Source: Desulfobacteraceae bacterium
GTDB taxonomy: Bacteria > Desulfobacterota > Desulfobacteria > Desulfobacterales > SURF-7
NCBI GenBank assembly: GCA_030618925.1
Contig: JAUXCK010000218.1
Span: 1-5,514 of the forward strand
Length of the DNA stretch: 5,514 bases
Direction of reading: 5' to 3'
Shown here: positions 1 through 5,296 of the stretch, in pieces
Layout of the letters: each line of letters starts with the position of its first letter
How positions within the stretch are numbered: the stretch's first letter is position 1
The notes under the pieces: generated by a model
The model's input: only the letters and a program-made list of their open reading frames with translations
Database searches by the model: none
Told to the model about the DNA's origin: nothing
Position numbers and translations under genes: made by a program

Positions 1-119
1 CGTTACTCACCCGTGCGCCACTTTACTAGTTTTAGCAAGCTAAAACGTTCTCGTGCGACTTGCATGTGTTAAGCACGCCGCCAGCGTTCATTCTGAGCCA
101 GGATCAAACTCTCCAATTA
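1..119 (-). rRNA. rrs: 16S ribosomal RNA, 5' end (partial)
   Basis: On the minus strand this reads as the start of a bacterial 16S rRNA. The conserved GAGAGTTTGATCCTGGCTCAG (the usual 27F primer site) is at about 112-92, followed by the AACGCTGGCGGCGTGCTTAA block and ACATGCAAGTCG. After a short V1 hairpin with arms GTTTTAGC/GCTAAAAC comes GTGGCGCACGGGTGAGTAACG, which runs to the window edge. The mature 5' end is placed near 118-119 by comparison with E. coli, where the RNA starts AAATTGAAGAG; it could be off by a few bases. Only about 8% of the gene is present. The GCGGCGTGCTTAACACATGC style fits Desulfobacterota, but V1 alone cannot fix the genus. Confidence 0.97.
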
Positions 120-133
120 AATATAACTATTGG

Positions 134-172
134 CTTACATTAAAAAATGTAAGTAATCTCTTTGACAAGAGA
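134..172 (-). other. Two hairpins just upstream of 16S rRNA 5' end
   Basis: Two adjacent perfect hairpins sit 15-53 bases before the predicted mature 16S end. One is CTTACATT (134-141) with AATGTAAG (146-153), an 8-bp stem with a 4-base loop. The other is TCTCTT (157-162) with AAGAGA (167-172), a 6-bp stem with a 4-base loop. In the leader of a pre-rRNA such stems commonly take part in processing by RNase III or other nucleases. That role is inference. Neither is followed by a U-run on the transcribed strand, so they are not intrinsic terminators. Confidence 0.55.
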
Positions 173-197
173 CCTAACTCACAAGCTGTCACTATTT

Positions 198-212
198 AGT
201 TTTCAAAGATCA
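198..212 (-). promoter_or_regulatory. boxA-like rRNA antitermination signal
   Basis: The minus strand reads TGATCTTTGAAAACT here, about 80 bases before the 16S gene. It resembles the boxA element (E. coli TGCTCTTTAACAA) bound by NusB and S10 (NusE), which makes RNA polymerase on rRNA operons resistant to Rho. Its position, after the promoters and before 16S, is the expected one. The match is by eye. No convincing boxB stem was found beside it, as is usual outside enterobacteria. Confidence 0.6.
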
Positions 213-256
213 AGCCATCATTTGTCTGACGATTGGCTAACAAAAAGGACAAGGCT

Positions 257-287
257 ATTAACTAAAATAAGCCAATAGTTTTGTCAA
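257..287 (-). promoter_or_regulatory. Second (proximal) rRNA promoter P2, candidate
   Basis: A perfect -35 hexamer TTGACA occupies 287-282 on the minus strand, preceded by an AT-rich stretch with A-tracts at about 288-316 that could act as an UP element. The -10 is poor: TAGTTA at 264-259 with 17-bp spacing, or GTTAAT at 262-257 with 19-bp spacing. A perfect -35 plus UP element with a weak -10 is compatible with a regulated rRNA P2 promoter, but the start point is uncertain. The spacer is also one arm of a 13-bp inverted repeat with 125-137. Confidence 0.45.
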
Positions 288-400
288 GACTTATTTGTAA
301 TTTTTTATCTGTTTTTAGACAGTCCAGATCCGGTCAAAAGGTCAACGGATGGGTCAGACAAATTCTGTATTTTTTGCGTTCTGTATGAAGCAAAAAAGTA

Positions 401-460
401 GTTGTACACCCCTGGTTTTTGTTTGTCAAGGGATATTCTATGTTTTTTTAACTTTTTTTA
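401..460 (-). promoter_or_regulatory. Distal rRNA promoter P1 with UP element
   Basis: The minus strand has TTGACA (429-424), a 17-bp spacer, and TACAAC (406-401), which matches the -10 consensus at 4 of 6 bases. Directly upstream, at about 460-431, lie two phased A-tracts (seven A's each, separated by GTT) and further AT-rich sequence, the classic form of an UP element bound by the alpha C-terminal domains. Initiation would be near 394, giving a leader of about 275 bases. The -35 starts only 72 bases after the tyrS stop codon, with no recognisable terminator between them. Confidence 0.7.
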
Positions 461-501
461 TGGCCATGATGCCCATGAAAATATATGGCCGATATTCGCT
501 C

Positions 502-1785
502 TTACAAAATCTTAATCTTGTGGTACCGTTTTTTGCCGGCCCTCAATATGATTTCATTGTCACAGGCATCAGTTAATGTGACCAGGTCATCAAAATGGTC
601 AACCCTTTTGTCATTAATGTATGCGCCGCCCTGGGCGATCAGTCTTCTGGCTGCACTCCCCGAGCTCGCAAGGCCGGTTATTTGATACAGTTTAAAGGCG
701 GGAATTCCCTCCTGCAGCCGGGTCCCTTCCATACTGGAACTGGGAACCGACGCCTCCCCTGAGGATTTTTCACCTCGCGGGATCGTACAGGACGGGATAA
801 TTTTCTCCGGTACGGACCGCACCCCGAACATTTTCCCTGCCGCATGATATGCCTTGACAGCTTCGTCAGCACCATGGGCCAGACGGGTGGCTTCAAAGGC
901 CAGGATAGATTTTCCCGCATTCAGGGCCGCGCCTTCAAGTGTTTCAATCGCCTGTATTTCTGTCATGGGCAGAAATGTAAAAAGCGATAAAAATCGAACC
1001 ACATCCCTGTCATCCGTATTGATCCAATACTGGTAATAGTCGTATGGCGATGTTCTTTCCGGGTCGAGCCACACAGCGCCCTCGGCGGTTTTGCCCATCT
1101 TTGCGCCGCTGCTGGTGGTAATTAAGGGAAAGGTGAGCCCGAACGATGGTTCCCGGCGTTTTTTCCGGATAAGATCAATACCGGCGATGATATTGCCCCA
1201 CTGGTCACTGCCCCCCATTTGCATGCGACAATCATATTTATCAAAAAGCTCTAAAAAATCATACGCTTGAAGGACCATGTAGTTAAATTCGATAAAGTTG
1301 AGCCCTTCTTCTGACTCAAGCCGCATCCTGTAGCCTTCGGCTTTGATCATCCGGTTAACGCTGAAATGCCGGCCATAGTCCCTGAGAAAAGGAATCAATT
1401 TTATTTGGGTCAACCATTCTGCATTATTGACCAGCAAGGCCTTTCCATCACTAAAATCAAGAAACCGGGAAAGCTGTTTTTTAATCCCAAGCGCATTTTC
1501 CGCTACCCTGTCTTCGGTGAGCATCTGCCGCATTTCTGTTTTTCCGCTGGGGTCGCCCACAAGCCCCGTACCGCCGCCGACCAGGGCAATGGGCCGGTGA
1601 CCCTCCCTCTGCATGTGGGCAAGTGACATGATCGGAATAAGGCTGCCCACATGCAAACTGGAGGCTGTGGGATCAAATCCGATGTAGCAGGCGGCCTCTC
1701 CTTCCGAAAGATAGTGGGCCAGCTCTGTGGTGTGCGTCATATTTTCAACAAATCCTCTTTGCCGGAGGATCTCTAAAACACTCAT
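502..1785 (-). CDS. tyrS: Tyrosyl-tRNA synthetase (EC 6.1.1.1)
   Basis: This cytoplasmic class I enzyme charges tRNA-Tyr with tyrosine at the expense of ATP. The 427-residue product is close to the E. coli TyrS length (424). Visible landmarks are the YIGFDPTASSLHVGS block (34-48) holding the HIGH-type signature as HVGS (45-48), the tyrosine-pocket segment GGSDQWGN (191-198), and the KMSKS-type loop as KMGKT (229-233). E. coli has KFGKT there. A C-terminal S4 RNA-binding domain covers about 360-425 (LYQITGLASSGSAARRLI, then GGAYINDKRV). Between catalytic and S4 domains, about 322-358 is a Ser/Pro/Lys-rich linker that looks about a dozen residues longer than in E. coli. The ATG start lies 12 bases after the rny stop; a GGGA 9 bases upstream is the likely ribosome site, since AGGA at 2 bases is too close. 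It is probably co-transcribed with rny. No T-box or other leader control is seen. Confidence 0.97.
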   Translation of the reverse strand: MSVLEILRQRGFVENMTHTTELAHYLSEGEAACYIGFDPTASSLHVGSLIPIMSLAHMQREGHRPIALVGGGTGLVGDPSGKTEMRQMLTEDRVAENALGIKKQLSRFLDFSDGKALLVNNAEWLTQIKLIPFLRDYGRHFSVNRMIKAEGYRMRLESEEGLNFIEFNYMVLQAYDFLELFDKYDCRMQMGGSDQWGNIIAGIDLIRKKRREPSFGLTFPLITTSSGAKMGKTAEGAVWLDPERTSPYDYYQYWINTDDRDVVRFLSLFTFLPMTEIQAIETLEGAALNAGKSILAFEATRLAHGADEAVKAYHAAGKMFGVRSVPEKIIPSCTIPRGEKSSGEASVPSSSMEGTRLQEGIPAFKLYQITGLASSGSAARRLIAQGGAYINDKRVDHFDDLVTLTDACDNEIILRAGKKRYHKIKIL

Positions 1786-1797
1786 TGTCCTGATTCC

Positions 1798-3360
1798 CTA
1801 TTTATTTGCGTATTCAACCGCCCGCGTTTCCCGTATGACGACAACTTTGATCTGACCGGGGAATGTCAGGGTTTCTTCAATCTTCTTAACAATATCCCGG
1901 CTCAGCAGCACCGCATCCTCATCAGACATGGCTTCCCCTTCGACGATGACCCGAAGCTCTCTGCCGGCCTGAATCGCGTAAGCGTTGGAAACCCCTTTAA
2001 AGGATTTTGCCACTTTTTCAAGGTCTTCGAGACGTTTTACATAGTTTTCGAGCAGCTCTTTCCGCGCGCCCGGCCGGGCACCGGACAGCCCGTCAGCCGC
2101 CTGAACCAGCAGATCATATACTGTTTCCGGGGGGATATCCTCATGATGCGCGCCAATTGCATGAACAACCCTGGCGGACTCGCCGTGTTTTTTTGCCAGA
2201 TTGGAACCGATCACCGCATGCGGCCCTTCAACCTCATGGTCGATGGCCTTTCCGATGTCATGGAGCAGGCCCATGCGTTTTGCAAGTTTGGTATTCAGAC
2301 CGAGCTCAGAGGCCATGATGCCGCATAGAAATCCCACCTCAATAGAATGCTGCAGCACATTTTGAGCATAGCTTGTACGGTACTTCAACTGCCCGATCAC
2401 CTTGATCAGTTCCGGACTGATGCCGTGAACGTTAAGATCAAATGCCGCCTGCTCACCGGCTTCCTTTATGGTCTGACCAACCTCTTCACCCACTGCTTTG
2501 ACAATATCCTCAATTCGGGCCGGATGAATCCGGCCGTCCGCAATAAGCCGCATTAAAGAAAGTCGGGCAACCTCCCGCCTGACCGGATTAAACCCTGACA
2601 GAATAACCGCCTCCGGCGTATCATCAATAATCAGGTCAATACCCGTAGCAGCTTCGAGGGCACGAATATTTCGCCCTTCCCTCCCAATGATTCGTCCCTT
2701 CATTTCATCACTCGGGAGCTGAATCACAGACACGGTTCGTTCTGCCACATAATCGCCCGAATAGCGCTGAACAGCTGTAGCGATAATCTTCTTAGCACTT
2801 TTATCTGCATTTTCCTTTGCCTCACCTTCAATCCGTTTGATCAGCTTGGCCCCTTCATACCGGGCCTCATTTTCCATTGCCCGGACGAGAAGGTCTTTGG
2901 CCTGTTCCGATGTGAGCCCGGAGATTCGTTCCAGTTGTTTTTTTTGTTCCTCAATCTGTGCAACACATTTTTTCTGATTGCTCTGCAGGTCATTTTCTTT
3001 CTTATTGAGCTGTTTTTCTCTTCGTGAGATTTCACGTTCCTTTTTCTCAAACTGTTCCTGCTTCTTCTCGATGTTTTCGGTCTTCTGAATCAACCGCCGT
3101 TCCTGCTTTTTTAGTTCAGTCCGGGTTTCACGGGTTTCACCATCAAAATCACTTTTCATTTTAAGCAGCCGATCCTTTGCCTCGAGCTGCGCTTCTTTTA
3201 CAAGGGACTCAGCGGATCGCTTTGCATCATCCACCACTCTGCCGGCATCCGTCTCTGCAGCTTTGTATTTCTGGGAAATGAACTTGCCCTTCAACCAGTA
3301 TGCAAGGAGAAGTCCGAGCACAAAACTGAGAATACTGGTAATGATATACATTTCTTCCAT
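1798..3360 (-). CDS. rny: Ribonuclease Y (membrane-anchored endoribonuclease)
   Basis: RNase Y makes initiating endonucleolytic cuts in mRNA at the inner face of the membrane. The 520-residue length is normal for the family. Domains in order: one N-terminal membrane segment (about 5-23, with Lys residues just after it); a long highly charged Lys/Glu-rich coiled coil (about 30-195); a KH RNA-binding domain from about 208 with the GxxG loop in GRIIGREGRN (222-231); and an HD phosphohydrolase domain with His338 (LQHSIEV), the His367-Asp368 pair (LLHDIGKA), His405-His406 (GAHHED) and Asp423 (AADGLSG) as metal ligands. All key residues are present, so it should be active. The ATG has GGAG 8 bases upstream; a second in-frame ATG at codon 4 is less well placed. 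It is followed by tyrS after 12 bases and preceded by 6S RNA. I see no convincing promoter of its own, so it may depend on transcription from upstream. Confidence 0.97.
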   Translation of the reverse strand: MEEMYIITSILSFVLGLLLAYWLKGKFISQKYKAAETDAGRVVDDAKRSAESLVKEAQLEAKDRLLKMKSDFDGETRETRTELKKQERRLIQKTENIEKKQEQFEKKEREISRREKQLNKKENDLQSNQKKCVAQIEEQKKQLERISGLTSEQAKDLLVRAMENEARYEGAKLIKRIEGEAKENADKSAKKIIATAVQRYSGDYVAERTVSVIQLPSDEMKGRIIGREGRNIRALEAATGIDLIIDDTPEAVILSGFNPVRREVARLSLMRLIADGRIHPARIEDIVKAVGEEVGQTIKEAGEQAAFDLNVHGISPELIKVIGQLKYRTSYAQNVLQHSIEVGFLCGIMASELGLNTKLAKRMGLLHDIGKAIDHEVEGPHAVIGSNLAKKHGESARVVHAIGAHHEDIPPETVYDLLVQAADGLSGARPGARKELLENYVKRLEDLEKVAKSFKGVSNAYAIQAGRELRVIVEGEAMSDEDAVLLSRDIVKKIEETLTFPGQIKVVVIRETRAVEYANK

Positions 3361-3605
3361 TATTTAATCTCCACACTTTTTATAAACGTTCAAATCGGTC
3401 CTCAATCCACCATTGCATCATTCTTTCCCGCCTGAAAAATCAGAAAATCGGACAACCGCAGCTGTTAACGCCGGATCCGGAGTTCCATTCATCAGACATG
3501 GGGAAAAACCATCAATGGATGAAAACTAAACACAAAAGGTATCGAGGGAAAACCTCGATCAGGTATCGAAGAAATATCAAGGATGCGATTTGGAAAGGAG
3601 TGTTG
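3361..3605. other. Intergenic region between 6S RNA and rny; no gene seen
   Basis: This stretch of about 245 bases has no supportable protein gene. It holds the candidate 6S terminator (3534-3559), a 10-bp perfect palindrome CCGGATCCGG (3471-3480), a small hairpin CTGA/TCAG (3432-3443), and the rny ribosome site GGAG (3372-3369). A 13-codon frame on the minus strand (3421-3380), with two Trp codons, ends 20 bases before rny but has only a weak ribosome site. In enterobacteria the gene after 6S RNA is ygfA (5-formyl-tetrahydrofolate cyclo-ligase); nothing like it is present here. Confidence 0.6.
3534..3559 (-). terminator. Weak intrinsic terminator downstream of 6S RNA, candidate
   Basis: On the minus strand, ATCGAGG (3559-3553) can pair with CCTCGAT (3547-3541) around a 5-base loop TTTTC, followed by ACCTTTTGTGTTT. 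The stem is perfect but short, and the T-run is broken, so termination would be partial at best. It lies about 45 bases beyond the predicted 6S 3' end, which fits a precursor trimmed back to the mature RNA. Read-through would feed rny and tyrS. Confidence 0.35.
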
Positions 3606-3789
3606 AAATAGGACCCCTGCGACATGCCGTGTTGTCAGGTCTTTGAACCTGTTTTTATAGGTGGACGCCTTATGGCTTTTTTAGGCTTTTCTGTACAAGC
3701 AGAACATGCGCACCAAAACCAGGGAAAGCCCCCCGTTTTAAAGTGTTGGGACAAAGAACATCTTCCAATCACGAACACGGCAGGGGTCG
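3606..3789 (-). ncRNA. ssrS: 6S RNA (RNA polymerase-sigma70 regulator)
   Basis: 6S RNA mimics an open promoter and traps the sigma70 holoenzyme, mainly in slow growth. The fold is visible on the minus strand. GACCCCTG (3788-3781) pairs with CAGGGGTC (3619-3612); next to it CCGTGTT (3780-3774) pairs with AACACGG (3633-3627), with a 7-base bulge on the 3' side. This closing stem flanks a large, weakly paired central bubble. The apical arm contains GGTGCGCATGTTC (E. coli GGTGAGCATGCTC) and ends in AGAAAAGCCTAAAA (E. coli GAGAAGCCTTAAAA). The 3' side has CAGGT/ACCTG, a counterpart of the E. coli hairpin with TTGAACC/GGTTCAA, then a GGCATGTCGCAGGGG block parallel to E. coli GGCATCTCGGAG. The length of about 184 is typical. 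Position just after zapA is also the classic proteobacterial location. Ends are estimated to within a few bases. Confidence 0.88.
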
Positions 3790-3793
3790 AAAG

Positions 3794-3821
3794 TTCTTAG
3801 TGAGTGACTTTTACACCGCAA
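3794..3821 (-). promoter_or_regulatory. Candidate 6S RNA promoter
   Basis: The minus strand has TTGCGG (3821-3816), a 16-bp spacer, and TAAGAA (3799-3794), a moderate sigma70 match (3 of 6 at each hexamer). Initiation 5-6 bases downstream would fall at about 3789-3788, exactly where the closing stem of the 6S RNA begins. This agreement is the main support. A 7-bp inverted repeat GTGAGTG (3800-3806) / CACTCAC (3832-3838) brackets the -35 element. Confidence 0.45.
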
Positions 3822-3903
3822 CAATAATCACCACTCACAGGATAACGATTAACAGGAAAAAAAGTGTGACGCCCCAACGATTTTCCAACTCGAATATAAA
3901 ACA

Positions 3904-4227
3904 TTATTGCAGATGCATATCAATCATATTGACGAGCGAATCTGATCTTTCTGAAATCTTTTCCACAGAATCCGCGTGATGGCGTCTCAATTTTATATAT
4001 TCACTCGTAATATTTAATGCGGCCAGTGTCAATATTGCAATATTATTCATCTTTTTTTTATTATCAGACAATTGTTCATTCACACTGGCAACTTCCCGGG
4101 TCAAAAGCGCTACAATCTCACCTGCATCGTAGACATTATCATCCGCCTTAAAAGAATGATTCTGCCCAAAAAGTTCAATCGTTACAATTTTATCCAATGA
4201 TATGCTCTCTACCAGATGAATTGGCAC
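3904..4227 (-). CDS. zapA: Cell division protein ZapA
   Basis: ZapA binds FtsZ and cross-links protofilaments in the Z-ring at midcell. The 107-residue reading begins with GTG. An N-terminal beta segment IVTIELFGQNHSFKAD (14-29) corresponds to VDIQIFGRSLRV in E. coli ZapA. It is followed by helical sequence (VYDAGEIVALLTREV, 32-46) and the hallmark hydrophobic helix IAILTLAALNITSEYIKL (63-80), equivalent to the E. coli VFIAALNISYEL segment, then a C-terminal coiled coil. The start is uncertain: the GTG has GAGG overlapping it rather than a spaced ribosome site. A TTG at codon 11 (4197-4195) has GAGAG 7 bases upstream and would give 97 residues, closer to the family N-terminus. It follows zapB by 12 bases (42 with the TTG start) and is followed by 6S RNA. 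No clear terminator separates it from 6S. Confidence 0.9.
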   Translation of the reverse strand: MPIHLVESISLDKIVTIELFGQNHSFKADDNVYDAGEIVALLTREVASVNEQLSDNKKKMNNIAILTLAALNITSEYIKLRRHHADSVEKISERSDSLVNMIDMHLQ

Positions 4228-4239
4228 CTCTGTTTGTCA

Positions 4240-4485
4240 TCATGACTCAGATTCGGTAATCGCACTGATTTTATTCAAAAGCGTATCAATTTTTTCCCGA
4301 ACCAGGTCTCTTTGGCCAATATATCGTTTTGCAGCTTCACGCTTATCTAAAATTTCCTGTTCTAACCCCTTTATCCTGTCATTTAGCTCAACATTCGTTT
4401 TTCTAAGAGATTTACAAACCTCAATCAGTTGTTCAACCTTTTCCTCAATTGCATCAAATTGCCGAGATATTTCTTCATCAACCAA
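4240..4485 (-). CDS. zapB: Cell division protein ZapB-like coiled coil
   Basis: ZapB is a small coiled-coil protein that joins the Z-ring through ZapA. This 81-residue product is almost wholly a predicted coiled coil, rich in Glu, Lys, Ile and Leu in heptad spacing (about 5-75). It has no membrane segment or signal peptide. The opening FDAIEEKVEQLIEVCKSL (10-27) and the closing VREKIDTLLNKISAI (62-76) parallel the E. coli ZapB ends (FEKLEAKVQQAIDTI and WQERLQALLGRMEEV); E. coli ZapB is also about 80 residues. Its place directly before zapA supports the call, since sequence alone would only say coiled coil. The start codon is TTG, with GAGGTG 5 bases upstream. No in-frame ATG or GTG fits better. 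A strong promoter lies just upstream, giving a leader of about 20 bases. Hydrophobic heptad proteins are easily confused, so identity is likely but not certain. Confidence 0.78.
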   Translation of the reverse strand: MVDEEISRQFDAIEEKVEQLIEVCKSLRKTNVELNDRIKGLEQEILDKREAAKRYIGQRDLVREKIDTLLNKISAITESES

Positions 4486-4511
4486 TGTTTCACCTCGCCC
4501 AAGTTTATTAT

Positions 4512-4541
4512 AATATACGCTCCCATTTCAATTAATGTCAA
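4512..4541 (-). promoter_or_regulatory. Sigma70 promoter for zapB-zapA
   Basis: On the minus strand a perfect -35 TTGACA (4541-4536) is followed, after 18 bp, by TATATT (4517-4512, 5 of 6 to the -10 consensus). An overlapping perfect TATAAT at 4512-4507 would need a 23-bp spacer and is less likely. The start would be near 4505, about 20 bases before the zapB TTG, leaving room for the GAGGTG ribosome site. This is the best promoter match in the window apart from the rRNA promoters. Confidence 0.7.
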
Positions 4542-4559
4542 GCAGTTTTCCTGGGTTAC

Positions 4560-4745
4560 GGCTCATAATATCTGAAATTTCAAATAAATTTCTATGTAAA
4601 TCCCCCTCGGCCCCCTTTAGAAAAAGGAGAAGAACAACATTCTCCCCTGTATGAATATCGAATATTTCTGGATCCAGGCTCGCGCACCGCTACGCGTTGT
4701 TTGGCCGGGCTGACGACAAAGGAGACCGAATTCCGGTCAGGATCA
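4560..4745. repeat. Hairpin-rich intergenic segment, possible decayed repeat element
   Basis: This non-coding segment between the atpC terminator and the zapB promoter is crowded with short inverted repeats: GAAATTT/AAATTTC (4574-4592), GGAGAA/TTCTCC (4626-4645), a CTGGATCCAG palindrome (4669-4678), CGCG/CGCG (4681-4696) and GACCG/CGGTC (4724-4738). It also has a C-rich AATCCCCCTCGGCCCCCTTT run and a GGATCC...GGGCTGACGA module. Both resemble short interspersed intergenic repeats I know from several proteobacterial genomes, but no second copy is in the window, so the repeat status cannot be shown here. No coding frame is supportable. Confidence 0.4.
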
Positions 4746-4760
4746 GTGAATTGAAAACCA

Positions 4761-4797
4761 CAAAAAAGGGCCTGCCGGATGACTCCGGCCTGCCCTT
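4761..4797 (-). terminator. Rho-independent terminator of the atp operon
   Basis: On the minus strand AAGGGC (4797-4792) pairs with GCCCTT (4771-4766), then, across a small AG/AG internal loop, GCCGG pairs with CCGGC around the loop AGTCAT. The stem runs straight into a run of T's (six at 4767-4762). It lies 74 bases after the atpC stop, consistent with termination of the whole ATP synthase operon. The opposite strand lacks a good T-run, so it acts in one direction. Confidence 0.9.
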
Positions 4798-4870
4798 ATT
4801 GATTGATGAAATGACCCTTTTGAAATCGTTATTCGGAAATTGACAATTTTATCCCAAGATCCGGGTCTGA

Positions 4871-5281
4871 TTATTGAATTGACCCACACATGGTCAGTCG
4901 ATACATGGCCCTTGCAAGTGCGGCTTCAGCGCGTAAAAAATCCACATCATCCGCTTCACTGGACAGACGTTTTTCTGCGCGCTCCAGGGCCGCTTTTGCC
5001 CTTTCTTCGCTAATTTCACGCCGCCGTTCAGCAGATTCGGCAAGCACGGTCACTTTATCGGGAAGCGCTTCCACAAACCCGCCGCCTACAAATACAAAAC
5101 GCTCTGTTCCACCGGCATCCACATACCGGATGCTTCCGATCTTCAGGCTGCTTAAAAAAGGCGTATGACCGCTTAATACACCAAACTCACCCATGGTGCC
5201 GGGTGCCGTCACGGCCTGAGCATCTTCAGCAACCGCAATTTTATCCGGGGTAACGATCTCCAGTTTAATATTTTCCGCCAT
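4871..5281 (-). CDS. atpC: ATP synthase F1 subunit epsilon
   Basis: The epsilon subunit is part of the central stalk of F1Fo ATP synthase on the cytoplasmic face of the membrane. It couples rotor and catalytic head and can inhibit ATP hydrolysis. The 136-residue length is normal. The N-terminal beta-sandwich (about 1-85) begins LEIVTPDKIAVAEDAQAVTAPG and has the family signature GEFGVLSGHTPF (31-42) and the GGGFVE turn (66-71). A C-terminal helical hairpin (about 88-133) follows, rich in Ala, Arg and Glu. The ATG start has AGGGG 6 bases upstream and lies 15 bases after the atpD stop, so the genes are translated from one mRNA. It is the last gene of the operon, with a strong terminator following. 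Confidence 0.97.
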   Translation of the reverse strand: MAENIKLEIVTPDKIAVAEDAQAVTAPGTMGEFGVLSGHTPFLSSLKIGSIRYVDAGGTERFVFVGGGFVEALPDKVTVLAESAERRREISEERAKAALERAEKRLSSEADDVDFLRAEAALARAMYRLTMCGSIQ

Positions 5282-5296
5282 GCTTATCCCCTATTC

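Noticed and set aside
461..490. GGCCAT/ATGGCC hairpin after tyrS as terminator
   Set aside because: Six-bp stem with a 17-base loop, followed by A's instead of T's on the transcribed strand.
349..685. Plus-strand open frames of 66-75 residues
   Set aside because: They overlap the rRNA promoter region and the 3' end of tyrS, lack ribosome sites and family features, and run against every real gene here.
2007..2556. Plus-strand open frames opposite rny
   Set aside because: Shadows of the rny coding strand; rny has intact KH and HD domains across this stretch.
3377..3405. Possible rny promoter TTGAGG...TAAAAA (17 bp)
   Set aside because: Its start would fall at about 3370, inside the GGAG ribosome site of rny, so it would make a poorly translated mRNA.
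3380..3421. 13-codon minus-strand frame MMQWWIEDRFERL before rny
   Set aside because: The two Trp codons suggest a leader peptide, but the ribosome site is weak, no terminator/antiterminator pair follows, and rny has no known link to tryptophan. Worth a conservation check only.
3471..3480. Perfect 10-bp palindrome CCGGATCCGG
   Set aside because: A single short palindrome with no partner or promoter context; expected now and then by chance.
3857..3863. Run of seven T's (minus strand) after zapA as terminator
   Set aside because: No stable stem precedes it, so it does not qualify as an intrinsic terminator.
3743..3979. Plus-strand frame of 78 residues
   Set aside because: It overlaps the 6S RNA 5' end, its promoter and the 3' end of zapA; low-complexity translation and no ribosome site.
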